Shown here: positions 10,929 to 22,530 of the stretch, in pieces | Layout: every line of letters starts with the position of its first letter | How positions within the stretch are numbered: position 1 is the first letter of the stretch | Source: Pholiota molesta | Lineage: Eukaryota > Basidiomycota > Agaricomycetes > Agaricales > Strophariaceae | Direction: 5' to 3' | NCBI GenBank assembly: GCA_014925825.1 | Contig: JACGCK010000193.1 | Location: forward strand, 20,258-84,257 | DNA: 64,000 nucleotides | Position numbers and translations under genes: made by a program | The notes under the pieces: model-generated | Database searches by the model: none | Seen by the model: the letters and a program-made list of their open reading frames with translations, nothing else | Told to the model about the DNA's origin: nothing

Positions 10929-12485
10929 CTACGCAGTGTTCCCAATCATCTTCTTGACATACACCCAGTCCCCAACATTCACACTGCCATTACCGCTGGG
11001 AACTCCGTTGCATCCAAGACAAGGTTTCATTTTCTCTGTGGGATCCAGGCCCGTCCTGAACTTCATCAGCACCTTATACGGCACGGCATTATCACGAATT
11101 CCCGTCTCTGGGCTAACATTGGGGAGCTGGAAAATAATTCTGTCAATCGACAATCTAACATCCTCGAGAGAGAAAAAAGAACCCTACCAGGCATCTTGTA
11201 CACTTTGACACAAGTGTTATTGAAGGTGATGATTCAGATCCGATTAATATTTCTTCCCAGTTGTCTTCTGCGAAAGGACCTCCACCCCGGAAGACGATGT
11301 TAGGTCTGAACCTAGATCCAATAAAGGAAGGAGGTAATTAGTCGGCTTTTCTCTTTTAGACAATGAGATCATAAACGCAACAAAAGAAGGTGTAAAAGCC
11401 AAAATAAATTAAATATAAGGAAATCGCGCACGCACCTTTCAATTGGCACGCTCTCCGTGCTCCATTTCGCGTCTATGCCTTGTGACCCAACATGTTTACG
11501 GAGGTGATTCTCTACCTCGACGATACTTTCCTCTGAAAGAACCAACATTGGATACATGTCCTGATATTTGGAAGTTGACTTCAGATCTGGAAAACTCGTC
11601 GTCGGTTCAACTTGTCGCGGTTTAGGACCTTTGGTTACAAGATGAACTGGTTTCCCGAAATATTTGGATAGAATGGCTGATGCCGTCCCTTTGGGACCAG
11701 TGTTGGACTCGCAAATATAGCCATCCAGAGGAAGGAATCCAGCCCAGAGTTCAATCTCTGGTAGTCTATTAGTCCATGTCAGATGGGCACACGTGTATGG
11801 GGGATAGGCTTACGAGGTCCATGTCTTCAGAGTATCGCTGGTGGGACGCAGTGGAATGGAGAATGCCTCACATTCCGACTCCTCCGGAAAAGAGACCTTG
11901 AGCATCCCGTCATTCTCGATTGAAGGAGTTATAAGGACCATCTAACATGGAGATAGCAACGTGCTCAGTTATCAACGTTGGAGTTTGTAATATACATACC
12001 TTCGCCACTTCTCTCGCGGTAATGATCTTCATTTTTGTAGCATCGATGATGGACCAAATCCTGTCGTTCTTTCGCACAAGCGAGTGCGATTAATTTTAGC
12101 AGTCCATGAGCGAAATCATAGGGCCCTACCTCTAGTCCTTCATGTGTGTATCTTGCACTGGGAACGGAGATACCTCTGCAACTCTGCAAACATTCAAGAA
12201 ATCGAATATCACAAGATATAGAGTACACACCTTGATTGGATGGATCAATATCTTGGACACACGCACTTGACCAGGCACAGGAGGTGTTGACATTGTGCTA
12301 TCGCTCTTATTCACCGGCGCTGTAGTTTTGCCTGGAGCTGACCTCGGTTGCCGTATGCGCAAGCTCCAGACGATGACGGTCAAAGACAACAAGCCTGCAA
12401 GAGCTGCCCATCTATATTCTTCGGGAATATTATCGAGCGTATGGGAAAGGACACCAGGTGACATTAAATTGAATAGTTTTGGCAC
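10929..12485 (-). CDS. mARC-like MOSC domain protein (molybdenum cofactor enzyme)
   Basis: Probable relative of the mitochondrial amidoxime reducing component, a molybdenum enzyme that reduces N-hydroxylated compounds with cytochrome b5 as electron donor. Exons: 12485-12231, 12183-12130, 12068-12000, 11941-11814, 11765-11436, 11311-11188 and 11126-10929, giving 385 residues. Residues about 25-43 form one hydrophobic segment (WAALAGLLSLTVIVW), the position of the outer-membrane anchor in mARC. The MOSC N-terminal part follows: VSKILIHPIKSCRGISV, the GLE segment and NDRIWSIID. The MOSC part has RFRPNIVFRG, AEDNWEEI and KCTRCLLPNVSPETG, with the Cys expected to bind molybdenum, and it ends in VGDWVYVKK. 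Substrate and location are inferred from the family. Confidence 0.87.
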
Positions 12486-12787
12486 GAGAGCTGTCGATTT
12501 CAGATTGGGACGTCTCCAGATCCGTGTGCTTAGCAGACTATAGATAGTCGATATCTATCAATGTTAGCCCTACGTGGAGCAATCAAATAGCTTCTATGCA
12601 AGAGCAGTGAATTGGGGAGAGCGAACGTGGCTTGCAAAATGGTGGTTGGAGGAAGAGAGCGAGCGGAAGTCAAATGCAAAATTGCTTTTCGTGACTCGCC
12701 TTGCATCACGTCAATTAGGCGCGTTCTTGCTCGAAAGAGATTAGCGCCATCATTTCTCGGGAACAGAGCGGTCTACATTTGCAAGGC
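12486..12787. other. Intergenic between mARC-like gene and hairpin transposon
   Basis: Promoter side of the mARC-like gene. No gene or RNA is recognised. Confidence 0.45.
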
Positions 12788-12790
12788 TCA

Positions 12791-13016
12791 CACTGCTGGA
12801 GGTGATTGCTGTTCCCAAATGGAACAGTGTATTGGAACAGGTATCATGGCTGTTCCCGGAAAAAAATAGATAAACTGTTTCAAAATAGAAAATTGAATAA
12901 ACATAAAGACTGTTTCAAACCTGTTCCTTTCCAGAAAACAATAAATTTATCATGGCATATTTCTGTTGGAAACAGTTTATCTGTTTCTGGGAGAAACATT
13001 TTAAATTTTATTTGCC
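12791..13016 (+). repeat. Left arm of the hairpin MITE
   Basis: This arm matches the reverse complement of 13073-13300 over almost all its length, with a few substitutions and small gaps. Translating both arms in their own orientation gives almost the same peptide. Confidence 0.85.
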
Positions 13017-13072
13017 ATTCCATGGCTGTTTCATTGGCTGTTCCACAGAAACAGGCTAATATTTAAGGAACA

Positions 13073-13300
13073 GGCAAATAAAAATTCAAACTTTTTCAGG
13101 AAAGAAACAGATAAGCTGTTTCCAAAAGAAATATGCCATGATAAATTTATTGTTTTCTGGAAAGGAACAGGTTTGAAACAGTCTTTATGTTTATTCAATT
13201 TTCTATATTGAAAGAGTTTATCTATTTTTCTCTGGGAACAGCCATGATACCTGTTCCAATACCCTGTTCCATTTGGGAACATCGATCACCTCCAGCAGTG
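13073..13300 (-). repeat. Right arm of the hairpin MITE
   Basis: Inverted copy of the left arm; see the element. It ends in CCAGCAGTG followed by the TCA duplication. Confidence 0.85.
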
Positions 13301-13676
13301 TCAGGACGCAAAAGCGTTTTGAAAAGGCTTGAGCCTCTTCAGGCCTCAAGCTTCCGGATTACCCAGCTTTACCCCGAGTGTCGCGTCGCGTCGCGTTGAC
13401 TGGGACGCGTCTGAATCGGGCACGGCCGGGTACCTTGCGGGTCTGAAAAATAACTAGAAATACATCTCCAAAAATTCCATCTGTGCAGCAGGTGATAGAA
13501 TGAATACAAAACGAAAGAAGAATAATAAACTGACTTTACCAAGAGCTGTTGAAAGTGGAGAGCTGCAAAAAAGCTGATCATGAGGAAAGTTCAAAGAGCA
13601 CCCGGAACCAGAAATTACTCGATATGGAAGCTGCCAAGCCAGCGTGATCTTTGACTACGACAAGCGTTCTTCTCAA
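13301..13676. other. ALG9 promoter region
   Basis: No gene. It contains a TCGCG run at 13381-13396 and an ACGCGT at 13405-13410, about 270-300 bases before the ALG9 start. ACGCGT is the core of the MluI cell-cycle box bound by MBF in fungi; whether it is used here is unknown. Confidence 0.4.
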
Positions 13677-16095
13677 ATGTCGTCTCAGGTCCAGAATCTG
13701 AGCTTCAGGCGACCCACCAACGTTCCGGAGAAGCCCAAGGCACCTCCTGCAGCGAGGCATACGGGTATCTTGCAAGACCAGCTCCGAAGGTCAGCTTACA
13801 ACTACTCCCTGGTCAAACGCGAAGTTGACCGCCATACAGAGCACAGCGTCGACCATGGGTGCCGTCGTTCTCGCTCGCTGTGCGTATCCTTTTGCTGATA
13901 CGCGTGGCGGGCGCGATGTACTCGAATATCAGCGATTGCGATGAAGGTCAGGAGCAAGTGGTTGTGCCCAATTCCGCGCTGACCCGACAACCAATAACTA
14001 GTGTATAACTTCTGGGAACCTCTGCATTTCCTCGACCAAGGTTATGGCTTCCAGACTTGGGAGCTGTCACCGAAATATGCGTTACGCAGCTGGTCTTATA
14101 TTCTCCTACACCTCCTCCCGCCGCAAGTTGGCAAGATCGTCCTCGCTGGTGACAAAGTGCGTTAGCAGTTCGATTTCACTGTTGTCGGAATGCTGACTCT
14201 CCTTCCAGCGCGCAGCTTTCTTCGCCGTGCGCATTCTTTTGGCCATTATCTCTACCCTTGCGGAGGCAAAGCTCTATCGGACTGTTGTTGAGAAGATCAA
14301 TGAACGGGTTGGACGTTATTACTTCTTTTTCATGGCCTTTAGCGCGGGCATGTGGAGTGCTTCTGCAGGTGTGTCAACAAATAATATCCAAGGCAATCTT
14401 AACTATTACTAATGCCACTACAGCGTTCCTTCCGTCAACATTTACCATGTATACCACGTCACTGGCCCTATCCTACGCGTTCATTCCGACAAGCTCTAAC
14501 GATGCCCACCGCACGCTCGCCGCCACACTACTCTTCGCCGTTGGTGGTATAGTGGGATGGCCATTTGCGCTGGCCCTAGCTATTCCCTTCATATTCGAAG
14601 AACTCTTCGTCTATGGTGCCGACATCGTTACGCCCGAAGCGCGCGCTTCCTGGTTCACCAACCGCGTCACGCGTCTGATCGGTGCAGGCGTCGTGGCCTT
14701 ACTCATCTTTATCCCTGTCATTGGTATCGATAGTCTCGCGTATGGGAAACTCGCCGTCGTGCCATGGAATATTGTGCACTACAACATTTTTGGCGGAGCT
14801 GAGCGCGGGCCAGAACTCTACGGCACCGAACCTTGGGACTTTTACATTCGCAACCTTATCCTCAACTTCAATTGTATTCCGTTCCTCGCATTGCTGTCGC
14901 TCCCTGCGTTGGTGGTCTCGGTTTTCGTTGATCGCAAGCGCCTTGGATTGTACACACCCGGTCCTAATCAAAGCTCCCCGTTCACGATATTGGCATTGAG
15001 GCTAGCGCCATTGTACCTTTGGCTTGGAATTCTGACACTGCAACCACATAAAGAGGAACGATTCATGTTCCCTGCATATCCGCTACTGTGCTTCAATGCC
15101 GCAGTTTGTGTATATCTCGTTCGAGGTTGGGTGGAAATTGCTTACATCAAATACACTAAATCCCCGTACCAAGTGAGTTTCCAAACAATGCTGTCCGTTA
15201 TTTTCTTGAGGAACCAAAGCTAATGCGTTTTTTAGGCTTCGCAATCTTCCGTTTTCAGTAACTTAACCTTCTCTCTTGTGCTAACGTCCTCAATCATCAG
15301 TATCTCGCGCATTGTGGCTCTCTACCAATATTACCACGCACCCCTGGGCATCGCATTCGAATTCCAAATTACCGAGATCCCCCGCCTGCTCAACGTTACA
15401 GGCCTACTTCCTGTCTACCCAGAGGGTACCTTGGAGGAGGATACTCCGCGCATTGATCTTACACCTATCAAAGAGCTGGAGCTGACCTTGTGCTTGGGCA
15501 AGGAATGGCACCGCTTCTCTGGGAGTTACCTTGTCCCTAATGGTATCAAGGTCGAGTTTATCAAGAGCGAGTTTGACGGGATGCTGCCGCGCCACTTTGA
15601 AGAAAGGCTGACCGCGGCCGATCAGGTCGCCGGAACGGATAATACCCTGGTGCAGCTCTCCAAAAAATGGTGGATTAGGCCCCAGACCACGTATGTTCCC
15701 CAGGACCTTAATGACTTGAACAAAGAGGACCTTTCACATTATGTGAGTTTGCCTTTTCACATATAAATAAAAAAATTCATCGTTTCTCACCTCTCTTGCC
15801 TTTTATCTAGGTCCCGGTAGAGCAATGCGACTACCTCATCGACTTGGACTTCCCGCTCCATCCAAGCACCTCTGCTTTGGAGCCGCGCTACGCGGCCATG
15901 ACCGACACATGGGAGCGCGTCGTCTGCAAGCCGTTCCTCGATGCGCGTCACTCGTTCCTGCTCACGCGCATGTTCTGGCTGCCAGGGCAGTTGTGGCAGG
16001 GCCGGAATGAGTTTGGGGACTATTGTTTGTTGAGGAATAATGAGAGGGTGGATGAGAAGGCGAGGAATGCGGCGAGGAAGACGCGGTGGACATGA
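13677..16095 (+). CDS. ALG9: ALG9 alpha-1,2-mannosyltransferase
   Basis: Adds alpha-1,2-linked mannoses from dolichyl-phosphate-mannose to the lipid-linked oligosaccharide in the ER lumen during N-glycan assembly (family GT22). Exons: 13677-13789, 13840-13946, 14002-14156, 14209-14368, 14424-15172, 15236-15742 and 15811-16095, giving 691 residues. After a basic N-terminus and a first membrane helix comes SDCDEVYNFWEPLHFL, the GT22 luminal loop with the catalytic acidic pair, then SWSYILLHLLP. Many membrane helices follow, and the signature PHKEERFMFPAYPL is in exon 5. The C-terminal luminal part includes LCLGKEWHRFSGSYLVP and lies in exons 6 and 7. The length is usual for the family. The start follows AAA and gives a normal cytosolic N-terminus. 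Confidence 0.93.
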
Positions 16096-17218
16096 GTGGG
16101 AGGCAGCTCTGGTCCTTTCGATTCGGAAGAGTCGGGAGGCGAAGTGGTTGGATCCTAGACGTAAAAGGCTGTGGCCAGAACTGTGGAAACTAATTGGATA
16201 CAAGTGTTGTTTGTATTGCTGTAGAGTGACTACCGTAGAAAATTATAGATATTTACAGACGTCGTTACTGGTAAGTCACTGGTAGCTTGTTCACTAGTAG
16301 GCTCTAACACTTGCTAACATTCCCATAGCCAACTGTAAAAATTGTCATTGAGATATACATAACAATTCCTGGTCCATATCTTGGGATGTATTGTGATGGC
16401 CTCAGGATGGCCTTGATACTAGGTTTGCCGAGAAGCGCTGAAGAAGCGCCTATATAGATAGGAGTTTGAATTTGCAGACACCGCCTTCAAGTTCGTCTTC
16501 GCACAATCTTCGCATCTGCAATGATGCACCTCTCTACAACTTCTCTCTGATCATCATGATGAGAAGCGCTCGACTCTCCGCGGATTGTGCTGTTGAATGT
16601 ATTAGCCCACACGACTTGTTCTCAGGAGAGGCATTCAGTGTTATAATGTGTCTGTGTTGCTCACTATTTGCAGCGGCCGCTGTCAACCCTCATCTTGTGC
16701 ACGTCAAGTTGCACTCGTCTTCGTCTCGCTTTAGATCCCAAGATTGCGTTGCAATGGAAACGATTATTCAAAGTATGGTACAGGTGCAGGCTTGCAGCTT
16801 ATCGCCTACAGGCAATTGGGTGCTTGAAAAAAGCGTACGAGCAACGACAACCTTGCCATGATTTATATTGGGCTTTATCTGGACGTTATGGGCCATCATG
16901 AAATCAGCGATCTCTAAATGACAACTCTTTTGTTTTCGGCGTCTTTTTCCCGCGGCAATATGCGCTCCTGAACTGTCAATGTCAAGCATAACGTACATAC
17001 ACGGTCTTCGCTTAATAGACTTTCCGTTGCGTTGTGGATATAAGGCCGGACTTGCGTCACGTCAACTGGTCTTGAATCTCCTCTCATTCTATCACTTGAA
17101 CGAACGTACTGTTCTGGAGTCTAGTTGTCGACGCTCAAAATTTATGGCCTGGAGCTTGATCTCGCCTCGATCACATCAATCCTTCTAGACAGACATCCCC
17201 ACTATCATAATACTCCAA
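16096..17218. other. Intergenic between ALG9 and the seven-helix protein
   Basis: No gene I can support. An open frame at 16466-16861 is compositionally ordinary and has no recognisable motif or splice pattern. The last 150 bases before 17219 are probably 5' leader. Confidence 0.45.
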
Positions 17219-18565
17219 ATGGGCTCTACACCTTACTGGGGACCTGACGAATCGGCCTATGACATCTTTCTCGAGCGGACATTCCTGGCTGGAGATTTTC
17301 TATCGGGAATGGGATACGGTGAGTCTTGATCTTGGTTCAGCATCCAATCCACAATCATCTCAATGTCTTCTTCGTAACCAAACGCAGGCATGCAATTGAT
17401 ACTCTACATATCCTGCGCTTTATTTCTATGGAATACACGGGAATCGCGCGGAAAGCAATCCATCTACTTACTCGTTTATATCACGCTTTTGCTCAGCGTC
17501 GAAACGATGTTTGCGGCTGTCCAAGCGCGCACGGTGCAAGTGATGTACATCGACAATCGAAACTACCCTGGGGGCCCATGGCAATATTTCTTGGCCACCC
17601 AGTATCTCGTCATCAACGTTATGTTCTACGCCACGCTTTTTATTCTGACGTTTCTATCTGATCTACTTGTGGTAAGTTTGCTCTCGTGGCACATACGCGT
17701 CCTTGGCACAGGCTAATCATTTTTTAGTTATGGAGGTGCTGGATTATATGGGGTGGTTCTGGAACGAATGTTTCTTATGCAGTGGTAGCTCTGCCTTTCC
17801 TCATGGTACTTGCATCATTTGGTGAGTATTGTGGCTATAACAGCTTGCATTTTGAAACGTTCTTTCACTTATCTTTCAACAACTTTTTCTTTCTTTAGGC
17901 ATGGGAACTCTTTGGACCCTGCAATCTAGCCAGCCCGGGCTATCGCTGTACAGCGCCCTGCCCATGGCATACGGCACCTCATATTATGCGATTTCTCTCA
18001 GCGTCAACATCCTCTTGACAATCCTCATCGCGGCCCGACTGCTCATGTATCGCCGGAGGGCGATGTTGGCGGCCCTTCCCCACGGACATGCGACCCACTA
18101 CGTCTCACTGGCGGCGATATTCGTCGAATCAGCCGCCCTATACTCCATCGTCGCCCTCACTTTCATCATTTCCTACGCGCTGAATAACCCTATCAATCAA
18201 ATCTTTCTATGTATGGCCTCGTCTGCCCAGGTATGTTTCCTGCCCAGGATTTCAAATCCTTGTTTACGCACACGACTAACATTGACATGGGTATACAACG
18301 ATGATAGCAAATTGCAGGCTATCTAATTATATACCGCTTGGCTGAAGGGCGGGCGTGGAATCAAGAAACATTCGCCAGTAAGAAGCCAACGACCTTGCAC
18401 TTCCACCAATCCACGTCTGGAGGAACAGCGGCTACAATGTCTACTAATCTCGAGACGCCAATCGACGGAGTACCATTTGGATTGCCTTATTCACAGCAAG
18501 TGACTCACAGCGCTTCACAAGAAAAAAAAGATGAGGAAAAGGTGTCTGTATATAATATTGCCTAA
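17219..18565 (+). CDS. Basidiomycete-type seven-helix membrane protein, function unknown
   Basis: Integral membrane protein of a large family of uncharacterised seven-helix proteins in mushrooms. Exons: 17219-17318, 17388-17671, 17728-17821, 17899-18230 and 18308-18565, giving 355 residues. Visible helices start with MQLILYISCALFLW, followed by IYLLVYITLLLSVETMFAAV, LATQYLVINVMFYATLFIL, a segment around LWRCWIIWGG, and VVALPFLMVLASF, with two more in exon 4. The motif PGGPWQYF before helix 3 and LWRCWIIWG after it are typical of this group. The C-terminal tail is hydrophilic and probably cytoplasmic. The last acceptor must be the TAG before 18308, because the nearby CAG leads straight to a stop. 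A receptor role is possible but unproven. Confidence 0.75.
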
Positions 18566-18746
18566 GTAAACATAATGGCAGTTACAAGTTATTAAAACTG
18601 ATTAACAGAGAAATGAATTTTCGAGAATGTGGCGATTACTATCTGCAATTACTTAACGAGAGTATAAGATTTTCCAGGTCCGGGGTATGTACATGTAACA
18701 TGTAGCATCAGCGATGCTTGAGTGAATATTGAGACGGCCCTCATAA
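18566..18746. other. Short AT-rich spacer between convergent genes
   Basis: Holds the 3' untranslated regions of the seven-helix gene and the bestrophin gene. Nothing else is seen. Confidence 0.4.
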
Positions 18747-21348
18747 TCATCCAAGTAGATCAACATTTGCGTCTGGAATACTTCTAGATCCATTTTGAGG
18801 AGGCAGTTTCACCGTCTCGCTGACCGTAATAGAGCGCTTGGGTGCGGGTCTTATACCGTGGACGGCCTTGGCATCGGGCCCAAAATAAACATTGAGGCAA
18901 GGAGACGCCTTCAGCTGTTTAATATCGGCATGAATAATATCATGGCAGAACAAGTCCAGATCCAGATCATCCTGACAGACAGTAACGGTAAGTCAAGAGT
19001 GGGCAATAATCGAAAAGTGAACTCACGGCGTCGTAGCCTTTGAATTGGGGCAAATGTAAACGATCAAAAATCCATAAGCATAAAGAATGAAAGGAAGAAA
19101 AGCTTACCAAACGGCTGCTCGATTTCTTCGCCTGCAGCAATGAAGCCAAGATAAATAAACGCTGCAAGGGCAACACCGGGGATCGTGTGGTACCCAAATT
19201 GGCCGACAAGCTGGAATGGGAGGAAGAACAGATAGATCCAGACAGTACTAGCTGATCGTTAGTTGAAAGCACTTGACTTGGATTTATGAAGACTTACTGT
19301 CTAGAAGCCGAAGGAAGGGCCGAAACGTATAAGATGTCTGGTCCACCGGAATTGAGAGTAAATCACCTTATGTGTACAGAATAAATGCTGTAATCCGAGT
19401 CAGCTAACCTGAAATTTGTCAGAATCAAGACGATAAGACGTACAATGGCAATGGCGTAGTAAGAATACGCTCGAGGGCTAGGCACATCACTTAGTATTAG
19501 ACATTGGACGTAAGGGACAAACACAACTTACAAGACAAAGAGTCCTCAAAAGCAGCTATGGTTCCCATCATCGGACCCATGCTCGAACCTAGATGCAAAA
19601 TTCAGTGTCCATTCCTATCTGTGGTACACCTATGGTCTCCAAGTACTCACCAGGAACGGTACCACGATCCTCCAAAGTGCTACACCATTCGCTCAGACAC
19701 CTTAGAATTTCAAGAGGAAGATTTTCGCCGCCTCCGGCAACCATGGGGCGATGTTTTACATGCAAGCCAGAATGCAACGGACCAGCCCACTGCCTATCGC
19801 TCGGACTAGTACCATCCCCTTGCTCCGTTTCGTGCTGCAAGGCAAACGCGATAGATTTATACCCACTAAACACAAATAGTTATGAGAGAGCCTTACCACT
19901 TCGCCCGGTGCTGATGAAGCCTGTTGGGCCGTGGATCCCCGTCCGAATCGACGTCGAATAGCGGATATTGCGCCGCCGAAGGGGATCAGGTCTCCGGCGA
20001 CATTGTCCATTACATTGTCCTGAGGGGGTTGTGCGGAAGGCAGCAGAGGCTGATGCTGGCTCTGCCCCGAGACGCTTGACAAATCCGAGGAGTTGGATCC
20101 TTTCCGAAGCAACGGACGCAGTGCGGAGGATGACGATGCACGGGAGTTAGAGGCCAGACGCGATGGGTCGAATGTCCCATAGGCATTGATGGGTGGGATG
20201 ATGGGATTCATATCAACGAAGATGTGCGAGGATGGACCCTCGAGGGTAGGTATTTCTGGAGGAGCTGGCGAGAGTGTAGTTTCTTTTGTGATCATTTGCG
20301 CACGTCGCGGTGAAGGCAATGACGATGCTATGATTTCTTGAGCGTGCTTGTTCTCGTTGATGGTGTGATCATGCTATAATAAATTTTAGCAAAAGGAGAT
20401 TGCTGGATATGTTATGGATCCAACTCACATCGTGCAGAGGGCGAATGCGATGGTAAAGATCTTCGTAGTAGATACCCAATTCTCCTTTTGTGCACGATCA
20501 AAAAAGGCCAGCGGCATATAAATATTCTATTACTTACCTCGAACATGATGCTTGAGAGCGACACAGAACCTAGGTTGATCATTAAATACGATATACTGAA
20601 CAAATACATAGAGAGGACTTACCCTTCAACCAGATCCAAAGCCATCAACTTTTCAGCCATAACTTTATTCAGCTCCTCCGTAGATCGTTGCAGCTGACCG
20701 CTCTGGGTCTCTTCCGGTCTCTTCGGAGTCAAACAAGGAGGTACATGAAACCAAATGAGTCGACTAAGGGTGCGCGAATTCCGGATGACGTCCGACCAAC
20801 AAGTTCTCCCCATCCAATATCTGTCGTATCTGCAAGATAAGAACATCAATAAAGAACGATTCACACCCCAAAAAAGAGCTGCTCTTACCCACTAATAGCA
20901 CGATATGAAATAACAAAGCCAATGACGACCCCTATTCAAAGTTAGCAGTGATTAGATTATTTACGGATGGCTGCAGACTCACCAAGAACAGTCAACATAA
21001 CACCAGGGATCTCAAGGTTGACTATTCCGCGCATAGACAGGGTGACAATAACTAGAACAGGTCAGCGCAAGGCTTTAAAGAAGACTACCAACAGCAAACC
21101 CTATACCTGCAGCGAAGATCGTGTGGAGCAGAACGGCAGGCCATATTCTCCAGATCTACACGAAAACCTTGATCTTAGTACATGGCTTGTTGAATGAAGG
21201 AAGATAAATCACTCACGACAGAGCCACGTCCCAAAGTCCGAGCTAATAATGAATACGTCGGTATACCGGGCACAAACTGTTGGCCCTGCAATGGACGCGA
21301 CGCTGGTAGAAGTGGACGATTTCCCGTCATGGTTCGTTTACTGACCAT
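18747..21348 (-). CDS. Bestrophin/UPF0187-family anion channel-like protein
   Basis: Membrane protein of the bestrophin superfamily, whose members form anion channels. I read sixteen exons: 21348-21217, 21155-21107, 21051-20983, 20931-20889, 20829-20623, 20569-20538, 20484-20429, 20373-19897, 19834-19651, 19588-19532, 19477-19444, 19387-19367, 19300-19298, 19247-19108, 19037-19027 and 18971-18747, for 579 residues. Family marks are IWRIWPAVLLHTIFAAV, VLGVVIGFVISYRAISGYDRYWMGR with WSDVIRNSR, then TPLPFIYSVHIRHTVWIYL and FFLPFQL, and GEEIEQPFGYDADDLDLDLFC near the C-terminus. Exon 8 adds about 150 Ser/Pro-rich residues between the early helices and the conserved core, longer than in most family members. 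Exon 13 is only 3 nt and exon 15 only 11 nt. The ion and location are unknown. Confidence 0.85.
19298..19300 (-). other. Putative 3 nt microexon in the bestrophin gene
   Basis: The trinucleotide ACA sits between a pyrimidine-rich acceptor (ending in CTTCTAG) and a perfect GTAAGT donor. Including it turns HIS-TVW into HIRHTVW, the residues expected in this family. Both flanking introns are of normal size (66 and 50 nt), and the second has a CTAAC branch site. Skipping keeps the frame. Confidence 0.65.
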
Positions 21349-21896
21349 CTTTCAAGTTGGCGGAAACGAGCGGCAGCCAAAAACTCGCAGACACAGCTTC
21401 GTGGACTGGGAGATGGTGAAGGTAGATGGAAGAAAACGATGGGCGCGCGGCGCGCGCTGGCAACAAACGACGCTCCGCATTTCTGCTCAGGACCCTGTAC
21501 ATAAACACGATTCTCTGATCAGTGATTCCCGAGCGCAATGAGATCAGAGTTACTATCACGTGACCGTATATTTTTGGAGATTGAACGGATGAGAGTTTTC
21601 GGTTGAGCGCAGTGCTGACCAGGACAGGACAAGGCTCGAGCGCTCCGAGAATCTTGGACGCCCGTGGGTGCCAACATTCAACAGGCATCATTCCAACCAG
21701 TCGCATCCCCTGGATACCCCAGCTCCTCTTGTCTGTATCTGCCATCACCCATAAAGCAACGCGCGCATAGATATCTTTCTAGACTTGCGCTGTAATTTCT
21801 GCTTGCGCGCATATCCTACTGCGGACAGAGCACTTGCGACGTAGCAACCAGTCTTGAGCTTGAACCACGTCAAGCTATCAATCCAAAATTTCAACC
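21349..21896. other. Divergent promoter region of bestrophin and acidic-protein genes
   Basis: Contains the start regions of two genes that point away from each other. A TATCACGTGACC E-box is at about 21554-21565. An antisense open frame at 21338-21748 runs through it but has no recognisable features. Confidence 0.45.
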
Positions 21897-22530
21897 ATGT
21901 CTGCGGAAGCTACGGTCACCCAGCCAGGACACCCCGAAGACGCCCCCGAAGCTGTGAACGGCCAGAATGAAGAGGCAACCATTGTAGACAGCCTCGGCGA
22001 CGAAGAAGACGACAGCGACGACTACGGCGAGGATGAAGAAGCCGATTACGAGGTGCGCTATTGTTCTCGCCCCTCGTTTGATCCCGCGACCCACCTTTGG
22101 TTCTCCACTTAGGAGGATAGGCAAATTGTCGGAGACGAAGATGATGACGAAGAAGAAGAAGAGGAGGAGGAGGAAGGCGATGCTGAAGAGGCCAACGGGG
22201 TATGTCCACGTACTTCTCACTCGTCGCTCAGATATTTACATTAATAATAATTCTCGTTAGGGAAAGGAAACCTTGACGCATCTCCTTCTTGGAAATGTGC
22301 GTAGTCTCGAGGCTCAAATTAGAAACAAGAGTCTGACCGCTCAATTATCGGACTTATAGCCTAACGCACCTGTCGAAGGTGACGAATTCGAGGACGAAGA
22401 GGAAGAGGAGGAAGAGGATGACGAGTACGTCTTCGAGCCAGAACCGGCTCCCACCGCCACCAAGAAACGCTCCCGCGAGGAAATCGCTGATGACGACGAC
22501 TTGCAAGGCGGCAAAAAAGTCAGAGCCTAG
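21897..22530 (+). CDS. Small acidic protein with C-terminal nuclear signal
   Basis: Highly acidic protein of 149 residues, not assigned to a family. Exons: 21897-22052, 22113-22199, 22261-22296 and 22360-22530. Asp/Glu runs fill exons 1, 2 and the middle of exon 4. The only non-acidic island is KETLTHLLLGNPNAP, encoded around the 36 nt third exon. The C-terminus has KKRSREE and GGKKVRA, which look like nuclear import signals. This layout resembles small acidic histone chaperones, but no family motif proves it. The start has a CAACC context and the exons sum to an exact frame. Confidence 0.7.

Larger units (their letters stand above)
12791..13300. mobile_element. 510 bp hairpin MITE with CACTG ends and 3 bp target duplication
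   Basis: A near-perfect inverted repeat fills the element: left arm 12791-13016, loop 13017-13072, right arm 13073-13300. The ends read CACTGCTGGAGGTGAT and its reverse complement. The trinucleotide TCA flanks both ends (12788-12790 and 13301-13303) and looks like a target site duplication. CACT-type ends with a 3 bp duplication fit a non-autonomous CACTA-like DNA transposon. The arms are rich in GGAACAG and GAAACAG motifs. Nothing in it encodes a transposase. A transcript would fold into a hairpin of more than 200 base pairs. Confidence 0.82.

Noticed and set aside
12806..13282. Two opposing open frames with almost the same peptide (from 12806 on + and 13282 on -)
   Set aside because: They are the two arms of the hairpin transposon read in opposite directions, not genes.
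16466..16861. 131-residue open frame between ALG9 and the seven-helix gene
   Set aside because: No recognisable family, no splice pattern and an overlapping alternative frame; could be chance.
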